NCBI GenBank assembly: GCA_903842755.1
Contig: CAIMNF010000003.1
Location: 1-6,996 of the forward strand
DNA length: 6,996 bases
Source: Oligoflexia bacterium
GTDB taxonomy: Bacteria > Bdellovibrionota > UBA1018 > CAIMNF01
Direction of reading: 5' to 3'
Under the pieces are notes generated by a model, which saw nothing but the letters and a program-made list of their open reading frames with translations, ran no database searches and was not told the origin of the DNA. The position numbers and the translations under genes are program-made. The first letter of the stretch is position 1. The number at the start of each line of letters is the position of its first letter. Below, one piece after another: positions 1 to 6,470 of this stretch.

Positions 1-57
1 TCGCCCGCGCCGTCTCTGTCTGCATCTCCAGCAGCTTCGCCGGGAGCATCACCCGGG
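1..57 (+). repeat. Ser/Pro/Ala/Gly low-complexity linker-coding tract
   Basis: All 19 codons in this tract but one (Leu6) encode Ser, Pro, Ala or Gly, with recurring Ala-Ser-Pro and Ser-Pro-Gly units (for example ASPAASPGASPG). It reads as the end of a disordered linker that continues left of the window. It supports placing the true start of the gene upstream and is the kind of tract that can vary in length between strains. Confidence 0.6.
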
Positions 58-915
58 GTGGTCGAAGGTGAAAAATCGGAAGAAGAAAAATTAGCAGAAG
101 CACAAGCGCTTCAAGCGCAGCAAATCGCCGAAGCGCAGTCTCAAGGCGGAATGACTCTTGCCCAATATTATAATAGTCGTTGGGCACAGGAGCAAAATCC
201 TTATGCACCCACGAATGAGGCGAGTACACAGCCTACGCCCTCTGGATCGCCGGACATGAAAAACACTGCGGATCCACAATTGGCCTATGGTCAAGATTTA
301 GGTCCCACCGCTCCCAATCATGTACAAGGGGGTGGCTCTTATGGATATAGTGTGGGCGGTAACGCTGGGGCAGGAAACTCTGCGCCCGTATCGAATCTTT
401 CCGCTCAAGATGTCGCGATATTAACCTCTCACACTTACGCATCAAATTTTTCATCCGGTACCGTAACCGTTGCAGGCAACACCAGTGTCAGCGGTTCTCG
501 TTGGGATTCCACTCATGTCATTTCGAGTGCTCAATTTAGTGCTCAAGCTGTTTCGGGAACACAAGTGAAATTTAATTTACAAATCAGTATTCAAGATAAT
601 TCGGGGAGCGTTTCAACTGCGAGTATTTTACTGGAGCCCCATTTTTCGAAAGGCGCCCAGCAGGCAGGTTCGGGCGGGCTTACAAAAACCTATTCGTTTA
701 ATTTTCCGGATTCGACCGCTTTTGGGAGCCAATTACAAAATTTAGCGCTCACCTTAGTGTTCCAGCTATCCACTTCTTCGGCACAATCCGGAACGCTTAC
801 GAACGCCTCTACTGCGTCGGCGTTAACCTTTAGTCGATCGGGGTTTACGACCTTGTCCTCAAGCGGAACTTCGGTTAATCCTGGTTCGCAGTCTTACTTA
901 ATGTATCTGCAATAA
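1..915 (+). CDS. Low-complexity, probably exported or surface protein of unknown family (5'-partial)
   Basis: I do not recognise this protein. The frame is open from the first base to a tandem TAA TAA stop at 913-918, giving 304 visible residues. A GTG at 58 could be read as a start, but the same Ser/Pro/Ala-rich composition continues upstream of it and no well-placed ribosome binding site precedes it, so the true start is probably left of the window. Visible order: a Ser-Pro-Ala-Gly linker (residues 1-19), a charged Glu/Lys/Ala/Gln stretch likely to be helical (about 20-50), a Gly/Pro/Asn/Gln-rich disordered part (about 50-135), then a Ser/Thr-rich region of alternating polar and hydrophobic residues (about 135-304) that looks like a beta-sandwich or adhesin-like fold. 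No cysteine is visible. This composition suits a periplasmic or surface protein, but no signal peptide can be checked here. It is convergent with aat and overlaps its end by 41 nt. Confidence 0.72.
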   Translation, partial: SPAPSLSASPAASPGASPGVVEGEKSEEEKLAEAQALQAQQIAEAQSQGGMTLAQYYNSRWAQEQNPYAPTNEASTQPTPSGSPDMKNTADPQLAYGQDLGPTAPNHVQGGGSYGYSVGGNAGAGNSAPVSNLSAQDVAILTSHTYASNFSSGTVTVAGNTSVSGSRWDSTHVISSAQFSAQAVSGTQVKFNLQISIQDNSGSVSTASILLEPHFSKGAQQAGSGGLTKTYSFNFPDSTAFGSQLQNLALTLVFQLSTSSAQSGTLTNASTASALTFSRSGFTTLSSSGTSVNPGSQSYLMYLQ

Positions 916-1588
916 TAAATTCAAATGGGGATTGGAGTTTCCAACGGGATTGGAGACCTACGCTGCGGAGAGGCTGAGGTAAGTTTTCTTGAAGGGCTTT
1001 TAGGCGTTTTAAAAAAACGGAGCGAGAAATTTCTTGGGCGCCGAGAGCCTCTAGATGGGGAGTCATGACTTGAATATCCATAAAAGCCCTGCCCAGTGAT
1101 TTAAGTAAAAAACAAATAAACAAAATGGCGGCCTTGGAGGCGTTATCCTCGCGATGGAACATGCTTTCGCCCGCAAAGGTCCCCGCCATATCAATTCCAT
1201 AAAGTCCACCGACTAGAATTTTTGAGTCTTGGCCCTTCCATACTTCTACGCTGTGGGCATGCCCCAATTGGTGCATCCGTAGGTACGCGGTTTTCATGGC
1301 AGGAGTGATCCACGTCCCTTCGTCCCCGCGTTCACTGCAAGCTTCAATGACTTCCGAGAAGGCTTGATTCAGGGTGAACGTCCACGGCGCTTTTAGTAAA
1401 CTTTGTTTCAATCTCTTACCGACATGAAGAGATTCGATCGGTAGAATTGCCCGCTTATGGGGGCAATACCAAAGGAGCGGTAATCCCGGACTTGGCCAAG
1501 GAAAAACTCCGTTTGAATAGGCTTTGATTAAAGTTTCGGGCTCTAAATCAAGTCCGACAGCAACGATGTCTTGGTCAAGATCAGACAT
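875..1588 (-). CDS. aat: Leucyl/phenylalanyl-tRNA--protein transferase
   Basis: Cytoplasmic enzyme that moves Leu or Phe from aminoacyl-tRNA onto proteins with N-terminal Arg or Lys, marking them for ClpS/ClpAP. The 237-residue length matches the family (about 230-240). Family blocks appear in order: AYSNGVFPW (23-31), WYCPHKRAIL (40-49), TWI..AM..AY...H..GHAHSVEVW (92-117), LVGGLYGI (125-132), GESMF..EDNASKAA (140-154) and DIQ....HLEALGAQEISRS (171-190). Glu141, Asp171 and Gln173 align with E. coli Glu156, Asp186 and Gln188, which are tied to catalysis, so the enzyme looks intact. The ATG at 1588 overlaps the thiolase stop by 8 nt (ATGTCTGA), so translation is probably coupled; AGAAG just upstream is only a weak ribosome binding site. 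The last 13 codons overlap the convergent gene on the other strand. It is the last gene of the minus-strand cluster. Confidence 0.96.
   Translation of the reverse strand: MSDLDQDIVAVGLDLEPETLIKAYSNGVFPWPSPGLPLLWYCPHKRAILPIESLHVGKRLKQSLLKAPWTFTLNQAFSEVIEACSERGDEGTWITPAMKTAYLRMHQLGHAHSVEVWKGQDSKILVGGLYGIDMAGTFAGESMFHREDNASKAAILFICFLLKSLGRAFMDIQVMTPHLEALGAQEISRSVFLKRLKALQENLPQPLRSVGLQSRWKLQSPFEFIIADTLSKTANQD
926..955. repeat. 10-bp direct repeat within the 3' end of aat
   Basis: GGGATTGGAG occurs at 928-937 and again at 946-955, an 18-bp period. On the minus strand each copy contributes to a Leu-Gln-Ser tripeptide (LQSRWKLQS, Aat residues 212-220), so it looks like a small in-frame duplication in the poorly conserved C-terminal tail. 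It may also be chance. Confidence 0.35.
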
Positions 1589-2864
1589 TCGCTTCTAAAA
1601 TCATGACCGATCCCATACCGCCTGCGGCACAAACGGAAGTCAGTCCGTATTTTTTTCGCTGTAGTTTTAGTTCGTGCAAGGTCTGAAGAATCATTCGTCC
1701 GCCCGTTGCTCCAAAGGGATGTCCAATGGAAATACTTCCTCCATTGACGTTCAGTTTTACGGGGTCGATGTGACCAATCGGCGCGCTAAGGCCAAGTTTT
1801 TCTTTTGCGAATTCGGGCGACTCGATTGCCTTCAATGTCGCTAAAACTTGGGCGGCAAAGGCTTCGTGGATTTCATAAAGGTCAAGCTGTTCCCAGGTCA
1901 GTCCCGCTTGCTTCAAGGCCCGAGGGATGGCGTAAACAGGGCCAATCAACAACGGTTCCGTTTGGATGTCGATCGCAGCAGTCGCGTAGCTCTTGATAAA
2001 CCCGAGAGGCTCATAGCCCAATTCCTTGGCTTTGGATTCACTCATTAAAAGAACTGCGGAGGCACCATCAGTTAGGGGGCTTGCGTTTGCCGCAGTGATG
2101 GTTCCATCTTTATAAAAAACGGGTCTCAATTTAGCCAACTTTTCCATTGAAGAATCTGCACGGATGTCAATGTCACGGTCAATGACTTTTCCCTCCGGGG
2201 TAGCCACTTTGCAAACGTGTGATTGGTAAAAGCCTCGCTCCCAAGCATTATGTGCCTTTAAATGACTATCGAGTGCAAACTGATCCTGCTCTTTTCTGCC
2301 GACCTTAAAATGACGGGCCATTAAATCCGCGGATTGCCCCATGGTCAGTCCGGTCGTGGGCTCTTTAATTCCTGGTGCCTGCGGGGTGAGCCAACTGGCC
2401 TTGAATTTCGAAACTAAAGCCAGCTTTTGCCCTATTGTTTTGGCTCGCCCTAGGTCCTGAAAAAAATCGGTCGCCTGAGCACTAAAAATTGCTCTCACTG
2501 AACTAATCGATTCCACACCGCCAGCAATCCCAATTTCAATTTGTTTGCTTAAAATTTTTCCTGCGATCGCGGAGCTCGCCTCTAACGATGAAGCACAATA
2601 CATGTTAATGCCGGTGCAGGGGATTTGGGGCGGAAGGCCCGAGTCAAAGAGGGATTCACGTGCCACGTTAGGGCCGTCGGCCGGTGCTGCGACGATGCCC
2701 ATATAAATTTCATCAATTAATTTGGGATCCAGCTGATTTTTACTGACCGTTTCCCTTAATACGACTCCACCTAAAGAGGCGGGGGACATTTTGTGAAAAA
2801 CACTGCGCGCGCGCACAAACGGCGTTCGCACACCACCAATAACGGCAACTCGTTCATTATTCAT
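1581..2864 (-). CDS. fadI: 3-ketoacyl-CoA thiolase (acetyl-CoA C-acyltransferase), FadI/HADHB type
   Basis: Thiolase that cleaves 3-ketoacyl-CoA with CoA to acetyl-CoA and a shortened acyl-CoA, the last step of beta-oxidation. All catalytic elements are visible in 427 residues: nucleophile Cys90 (NMYCASSLEA), HEAFAAQ at 333-339, GGSISIGHPFGATGGR at 375-390 with His382, and the C-terminal acid/base Cys412 in CAAGGMGS. The HEAF form, in place of NEAF, and the CAAGG ending are typical of FadI and of the mitochondrial trifunctional protein beta subunit. The region at about 120-176, containing TTGLTMGQSAD, matches the extended loop of that subfamily. Such enzymes normally work with a FadJ-type hydratase/dehydrogenase alpha subunit, which is not in this window. 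The ATG at 2864 lies 9 nt after the HPt-like stop with no clear ribosome binding site, and the 3' end overlaps aat by 8 nt. A degradative acetyl-CoA acetyltransferase is the main alternative. The family is certain; the symbol is less so. Confidence 0.9.
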   Translation of the reverse strand: MNNERVAVIGGVRTPFVRARSVFHKMSPASLGGVVLRETVSKNQLDPKLIDEIYMGIVAAPADGPNVARESLFDSGLPPQIPCTGINMYCASSLEASSAIAGKILSKQIEIGIAGGVESISSVRAIFSAQATDFFQDLGRAKTIGQKLALVSKFKASWLTPQAPGIKEPTTGLTMGQSADLMARHFKVGRKEQDQFALDSHLKAHNAWERGFYQSHVCKVATPEGKVIDRDIDIRADSSMEKLAKLRPVFYKDGTITAANASPLTDGASAVLLMSESKAKELGYEPLGFIKSYATAAIDIQTEPLLIGPVYAIPRALKQAGLTWEQLDLYEIHEAFAAQVLATLKAIESPEFAKEKLGLSAPIGHIDPVKLNVNGGSISIGHPFGATGGRMILQTLHELKLQRKKYGLTSVCAAGGMGSVMILEANV

Positions 2865-2873
2865 GATTTTAGT

Positions 2874-3200
2874 CTAGTGGGAATCGGGGCGCTGAGCAAG
2901 GAATTGATCAAGGACTTTAAAGAGATTTTCCAAAGCGACTTTTGCCTCGGGGTCGATTCGAGACCTCGACAGTGCTTTTAAGGCTAATAACGACTGCGTT
3001 CTTTTGGCTTCTTGAGCTAACTCATCAAATCCAAAATTTTCGGCGCTTTCCACTAAGTGATGGGTTTCGAGTTTTAATGATTCCCAGTCGCGGTCGATTA
3101 AAAGCTTACGCATTTTGCGTAAGCGCAACGCAAGCCGATCAATGTAACCTTGCTGGACGCGTTGCTGAATTTCACCTTTGGAAAAAACTTTGGAGCTCAT
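2874..3200 (-). CDS. Small HPt-domain-like protein (putative histidine phosphotransfer)
   Basis: A 108-residue, soluble, apparently all-helical protein. Residues 46-58 (THHLVESAENFGF) fit the phospho-acceptor helix of HPt domains, which in CheA reads HSIKGGAGTFGF. His47 falls at the phosphorylated position, and the Ala, Phe, Gly, Phe spacing afterwards is kept. The usual Lys and Gly after the His (HxLKG) are Val50 and Glu51 here, so phosphotransfer is plausible but unproven; it could be a degenerate HPt fold. The rest is amphipathic helix rich in Leu, Arg, Lys and Glu (about 8-36 and 59-103), as expected for a four-helix bundle, and the length is that of a single-domain HPt protein. No kinase or receiver domain lies in the window. 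It sits 42 nt after tolB, where pal is usually found, and 9 nt before the thiolase. The ATG at 3200 lacks a strong ribosome binding site. Confidence 0.68.
   Translation of the reverse strand: MSSKVFSKGEIQQRVQQGYIDRLALRLRKMRKLLIDRDWESLKLETHHLVESAENFGFDELAQEAKRTQSLLALKALSRSRIDPEAKVALENLFKVLDQFLAQRPDSH
3104..3124 (-). other. Perfect 8-bp hairpin inside the HPt-like gene, followed by a short T run
   Basis: GCTTACGC and GCGTAAGC (3104-3111 and 3117-3124) are perfect inverted repeats around a 5-nt loop. In the sense of the operon transcript the stem is followed directly by TTTT and then AATCG. This resembles a weak intrinsic terminator or attenuator lying about 75-100 nt inside the coding region, at residues 26-33 (LRLRKMRK). 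The T run is short, so it may instead be a pause or processing site, or a chance product of the Arg/Lys/Leu codons. Confidence 0.4.
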
Positions 3201-3242
3201 AGGGGTCTTTAGTTTTAATGGAAGGTGCCCGTTGCTGGCAAG

Positions 3243-4556
3243 CTAATTTAAATAAGGGCTCCACGCAGGAGCAACACACTGGCCCGCCCCAAAAGTCAAG
3301 CGCTTAGCGAAACGCCCATCGGTGGACATGACCCAAATGTTTTTTCCGTTTGCTCGGTTTGAGCTAAAGACGAGGTAATTCCCGTCGGGACTGACGCTCG
3401 GGTCTTCGTTATTTCCTTCGCCCTTCGTCAAGCGATCAATCTGGTCATTATCTAAATTAATGCGAAATAAATCAAAATGCCCTTCGAGCATTCCTGCAAA
3501 AATAATGTGCCGCCCGTCAGGCAACCAGGAGGGGGTTGCATTATATTGGCCGGCATAAGTGAGTCGCTTTGCTTCGCCAGGACTGGCGGTGGGCAAGACA
3601 TAAATCATGGGTTTTCCGGCACGCGTGGAGGTGAATGCCACTTGCTTTCCATCCGGGCTAAATTTAGGGTCAACGTCAAAGCCAATCGATTTAGTTAATT
3701 GGCTGGACTGTTTGGTTTCTAAATTAAGGATATAGATTGTCGGTGTGCCGGCAAAACTCATTGTGTAGGCAAGACTACTCCCATTCGGATGATAGTTCGC
3801 TCCCGAATTGATCCCTTTTTTATTGCTCAATAGTGAAACTTTGCCCGACTGAAAATTCAATTCAAACAAATCTATGTTTTTCGTATTGTCCGAGTGCCTG
3901 TTAAAGATGGAAAAGGCAAGTTTTTTCCCATCCGGGCTCCATGCCGGCGCCATGGAAATCGAGTCAAATCGGGTCACTTGCTTGATGTCGCTGCCATCAA
4001 AGCTCATCGTATAAATTTCTTTCTTTGAAGCTTTCTCGCAGACAAAAGCGATTCGTGTTTTAAACACTCCGCGTTTTCCCGTAACGGCCATCACGAGATC
4101 ATCCGCAATCGTATGAGCCATGATTTTTAAGTCGTGCGTCGTCGCAGCATATTTTTTTACCATTAACTCTTTGCCTGCAGAAGTTCCAACCACATGAAAC
4201 GTAAAAACGACCTTGCTTGGTCCATCCATTGCAAGCGATGAAAAAGTCATGTAATCAATACCGGCTTTAATCCATTCCGCATATTTAATGTCTGCTGCGT
4301 CTTTGATGTTTTCTTGCGGATAAGAGCTAACACTCGCAATTTTAAAAAGTTCAAAAAAATTAAGGTCCGCTTCCACCGTTTTTAAGATTTGCACCGCGTA
4401 GGAACTGGCCATTGCTCCCGGAGCGTCACTGGGAGCTAGGGTGATCACTGCTTGTTTCGTTTTGGCATTACCGATGGGGATGTAAGTCGCCTGCGCGAAC
4501 ACAGCACTTTGGATGCCCAACTGGAATAAAAGCGAAAGGGAGATGAAGAGTTTCAT
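3243..4556 (-). CDS. tolB: Tol-Pal system periplasmic beta-propeller TolB
   Basis: Periplasmic protein of the Tol-Pal machine. TolB binds Pal and is released by energised TolA, which lets Pal gather at the division site. The 437 residues fit the family (about 430). An N-terminal signal peptide is clear: MKLF start, hydrophobic core at about 3-18, and probable cleavage after AVFA (residue 21). Residues about 23-160 form the N-terminal alpha/beta domain. The six-bladed propeller follows at about 165-437, with TolB blade motifs WSPDG (206-210), HPNG (256-259), FSPDG (299-303), LPDG (345-348), SPDG (389-392) and a final WSP (432-434). Each motif is followed by a hydrophobic strand such as KLAFS or QVAFTS and, later in the blade, an LT or RLT turn. 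The ATG at 4556 lies 18 nt after the tolA stop; only an A-rich GTAAAGTAAAAGA precedes it, so coupling to tolA is likely. pal does not follow. Confidence 0.97.
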   Translation of the reverse strand: MKLFISLSLLFQLGIQSAVFAQATYIPIGNAKTKQAVITLAPSDAPGAMASSYAVQILKTVEADLNFFELFKIASVSSYPQENIKDAADIKYAEWIKAGIDYMTFSSLAMDGPSKVVFTFHVVGTSAGKELMVKKYAATTHDLKIMAHTIADDLVMAVTGKRGVFKTRIAFVCEKASKKEIYTMSFDGSDIKQVTRFDSISMAPAWSPDGKKLAFSIFNRHSDNTKNIDLFELNFQSGKVSLLSNKKGINSGANYHPNGSSLAYTMSFAGTPTIYILNLETKQSSQLTKSIGFDVDPKFSPDGKQVAFTSTRAGKPMIYVLPTASPGEAKRLTYAGQYNATPSWLPDGRHIIFAGMLEGHFDLFRINLDNDQIDRLTKGEGNNEDPSVSPDGNYLVFSSNRANGKNIWVMSTDGRFAKRLTFGAGQCVAPAWSPYLN

Positions 4557-4574
4557 TCTTTTACTTTACGCAAA

Positions 4575-5342
4575 CTACATTGGAAAACCAAGGGTAATTC
4601 CTTGATTTGCCAAATCGCTGACCAGGGGAGTAGGGGGAGATTGGAACGGCTGTGCGCGTTCTAGGGTTCGCTTGATCTCTTGATCAAAAGCGGCATTTCC
4701 AGAAGGCTTTACCCATTTCATACCTTTAATGCGACCCGTGCGATCAATCAAAATTAAAACCTGTGCAGACAATTTTTGCTCTTGAAGCCATTGGGGAAGT
4801 TCCCAATTGTCTTTTATTTTTTCGAGAACGAGGTCAAAGTAAGAGGTTTCTAGAGAGTTTTTTGCTTCTCCGGAAAGAGAAGAACCTTTCGAAATTTGAT
4901 TTCCTTGGATGGCTTCTGCTGCGGAAGTAACTTCTTCGAGCGCATCAATCCTTTCCAGTGCCTTGATTTTGGCGAGCGAGTTTTTGATTTTATCTTTTGC
5001 CTTTTTTTTGAGGTCAGTTTTCTTCTCCGAGACACTGAGGTCAGTAGGGTCTTTGGTTTCCGCCTTTAATTGAACGGTGGATTTTTGGGGTTCCTTTGTA
5101 GGATCTGCCGCCTCTTGCGGCTTTAGCGTAGGAACCGGAGCAGTTAAAGTGGGCGTATCCGTGATTTTGTGACCAGGAAGGGCCACGAGATCGACTCGTA
5201 CGGACGGAAGGTACTCAAGTGGATGGTTTGGCATCAACCATGCCTTTAATATCCACAGGACCCCAACGAGGGCGTGAAGCCCAAAGGAAACTGCCACGTA
5301 ATGCAGAGGATGAGTCTGGAGTTTAGTGAGCGTTTTAGTCAC
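4575..5342 (-). CDS. tolA: TolA/TonB-like energy transducer of the Tol system
   Basis: Inner-membrane-anchored protein that carries the force from TolQR across the periplasm. It has 255 residues, well short of E. coli TolA (421). Order: a short cytoplasmic Thr/Lys-rich start; one membrane segment (about 14-36) with Ser19 and His23 in the SxxxH spacing shared by the TolA and TonB anchors; a Pro/Thr-rich stretch (60-86); a Lys-rich, probably coiled-coil stretch (about 105-146); and a TonB/TolA C-terminal domain (about 165-255) with VLILIDRTGRI (195-205), KPSGNAAFD (212-220) and PFQSPP (232-237). The start is GTG. It overlaps the tolR stop as GTGA, and an in-frame TGA at 5352-5354 rules out a longer protein. 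A later ATG would lose the membrane anchor. Position between tolR and tolB supports tolA over tonB, although the C-terminal domain alone looks TonB-like. Confidence 0.92.
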   Translation of the reverse strand: MTKTLTKLQTHPLHYVAVSFGLHALVGVLWILKAWLMPNHPLEYLPSVRVDLVALPGHKITDTPTLTAPVPTLKPQEAADPTKEPQKSTVQLKAETKDPTDLSVSEKKTDLKKKAKDKIKNSLAKIKALERIDALEEVTSAAEAIQGNQISKGSSLSGEAKNSLETSYFDLVLEKIKDNWELPQWLQEQKLSAQVLILIDRTGRIKGMKWVKPSGNAAFDQEIKRTLERAQPFQSPPTPLVSDLANQGITLGFPM

Positions 5343-5761
5343 GGCGCACTTTCACCCTCCGGAGCAGTCACGAGTCCTACTCGAGTGATTTTTGCATTTT
5401 TAACTGCGGCCATTACTTTTGCAACGATTCCGTAACTTACCGCTTGATCTGCCTGAACCAGAACTTGGACACTTGGCTTATTTTGAGCGAGAGCCGACAA
5501 CTTTTCGGCCAATGACTTTAGGGTGGTCTTCTTTCCATCGAGACTGATAGACTGGTCACTTTGAATGGAAAGGAGAAGTGGGTCTTCGGACTGAGTCATG
5601 GCGCCCGTATTCGCCTTAGGCAAATTGACGTCTACTCCTTGTTGCATGAGCGGCGCAGAGACCATAAACACGATCAGCAGAACAAGCATCACGTCTACCA
5701 TTGGGGTCACATTAATTTCAGAGAGCGAAACGCGGCTTGAGCTTTTTTTACCGAACTGCAT
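5339..5761 (-). CDS. tolR: TolR, ExbD/TolR proton-channel subunit
   Basis: Small inner-membrane protein that, with TolQ, turns proton flow into movement of TolA. It has 140 residues, the usual length for the family. There is a short cytoplasmic N-terminus with the family block SEINVTPMVDVMLVLLIV (14-31), one membrane helix (about 21-39) with the essential proton-carrying Asp23 near its start, the post-membrane GVDVNLPKA (42-50), and a periplasmic domain (about 60-132) ending in the characteristic VSYGIVAKVMAAVKNA and TRVGLVT blocks. The ATG at 5761 lies inside tolQ, giving a 14-nt overlap, and AAAAGG 6 nt upstream serves as ribosome binding site. Its stop overlaps the GTG of tolA by 4 nt. ExbD is the alternative family name; the gene order makes TolR the better call. 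Confidence 0.96.
   Translation of the reverse strand: MQFGKKSSSRVSLSEINVTPMVDVMLVLLIVFMVSAPLMQQGVDVNLPKANTGAMTQSEDPLLLSIQSDQSISLDGKKTTLKSLAEKLSALAQNKPSVQVLVQADQAVSYGIVAKVMAAVKNAKITRVGLVTAPEGESAP
5355..5360 (-). promoter_or_regulatory. Candidate ribosome binding site of tolA
   Basis: Read on the minus strand this is GGAGGG, a strong Shine-Dalgarno match lying 12-13 nt before the GTG start at 5342, within the end of tolR. The spacing is longer than ideal, so start choice probably also depends on ribosomes ending tolR at the overlapping GTGA. Confidence 0.5.
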
Positions 5762-6470
5762 CGGGAGCCTTTTCTGATTTTTTTACGCGGCTGGAAAGGA
5801 GGCTTCGCTGAATCATATTGAGAAAATCTTGTACGAAGCTTTCGGTATCCAAGCTAATGCGCTTAATTTTGTTTAAAAGATAGTTGTAAAAAATTGCCGC
5901 GGGAATAGCTGCCGCTAATCCCATGGCCGTAGCAATTAATGCCTCAGAAATTCCCGGAGCCACTACCGCCAGACTTGCTGACCCCATCGCGCCAATGCTT
6001 TGGAATGAGCTCATGATCCCCCAAACCGTTCCAAAAAGTCCCACAAAAGGTGCGGCGCTTGCGGTGGTGGCGAGCCACTCCACATATTTTTCGAGATCGT
6101 CAATTTGATTAGCAACAGCTTTGTTCAGTGCACGTTCGATGTTTAAGATTTCCGGCTGCCCGTCGTCGGTTCGGTCTTGTACCGGTAGTTTTCGAAGTTC
6201 TTTGTACCCAGACTCAAATACCCGCGCAATGGTCGAATGGGTAAGACCTTCCCCTTTCGTTTGAATTTCTTCTAGACCTTTAGAGTTCCAAAAAATCGCC
6301 AAAAACTGCTCGTTCTCCTGCATTGCGCTTTTCATTCGGATGCTCTTGCTCAGGATGACGGCCCAACAAAGGATCGAAGCCCCGACCAAAAACAGGAGAA
6401 TCAGTTGCACGAGTGGACTGGCATCCAGGATGAGGTTGAATGCGCTTAAGGAATGGGTAGGGTTGTTCAT
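5748..6470 (-). CDS. tolQ: TolQ, MotA/TolQ/ExbB proton-channel subunit
   Basis: Inner-membrane core of the Tol motor, forming an oligomeric ring around TolR. It has 240 residues, against about 230 in E. coli. Three membrane segments are visible: about 20-42 (after SPLVQ), 135-156 (ASAAPFVGLFGTVWGIMSSF) and 175-198 (EALIATAMGLAAAIPAAIFY). A cytoplasmic loop lies between the first two and a charged cytoplasmic tail (about 200-240) follows the third. The polar channel-lining threonines are present at 148 and 181 and keep the same 33-residue spacing as E. coli Thr145 and Thr178. The LFGTVWGI block and the GISEALIATA block are diagnostic of the family, and the neighbours exclude ExbB or MotA. The ATG at 6470 overlaps the stop of the upstream membrane protein (ATGA), with AAGGAG at 6481-6486 as ribosome binding site. 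Confidence 0.97.
   Translation of the reverse strand: MNNPTHSLSAFNLILDASPLVQLILLFLVGASILCWAVILSKSIRMKSAMQENEQFLAIFWNSKGLEEIQTKGEGLTHSTIARVFESGYKELRKLPVQDRTDDGQPEILNIERALNKAVANQIDDLEKYVEWLATTASAAPFVGLFGTVWGIMSSFQSIGAMGSASLAVVAPGISEALIATAMGLAAAIPAAIFYNYLLNKIKRISLDTESFVQDFLNMIQRSLLSSRVKKSEKAPDAVR
5768..5773 (-). promoter_or_regulatory. Ribosome binding site of tolR
   Basis: AAAAGG on the minus strand, 6 nt before the ATG at 5761 and inside the last codons of tolQ. It fixes the tolR start within the 14-nt overlap. Confidence 0.6.

Noticed and set aside
58..60. GTG as the true start of the left-edge gene
   Set aside because: The frame stays open to base 1 with the same Ser/Pro/Ala composition, and no properly spaced ribosome binding site precedes the GTG.
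931..943. Small hairpin (TTGGA/TCCAA) near the two convergent stops as a shared terminator
   Set aside because: Five base pairs with a 3-nt loop and no T run on either strand; too weak to call.
2942..3202. Plus-strand open frame opposite the HPt-like gene
   Set aside because: Antisense shadow with no recognisable motif; the minus-strand frame has the HPt pattern and fits the operon spacing.
3201..3242. Possible terminator between tolB and the HPt-like gene
   Set aside because: Only a 4-bp TGCC/GGCA stem can be drawn and no T run follows, so no intrinsic terminator is supported.
5223..5241. 6-bp inverted repeat (ATGGTT / AACCAT) inside tolA
   Set aside because: Short stem, 7-nt loop and no T run; such repeats are expected by chance and it lies in the codons of the membrane anchor region.
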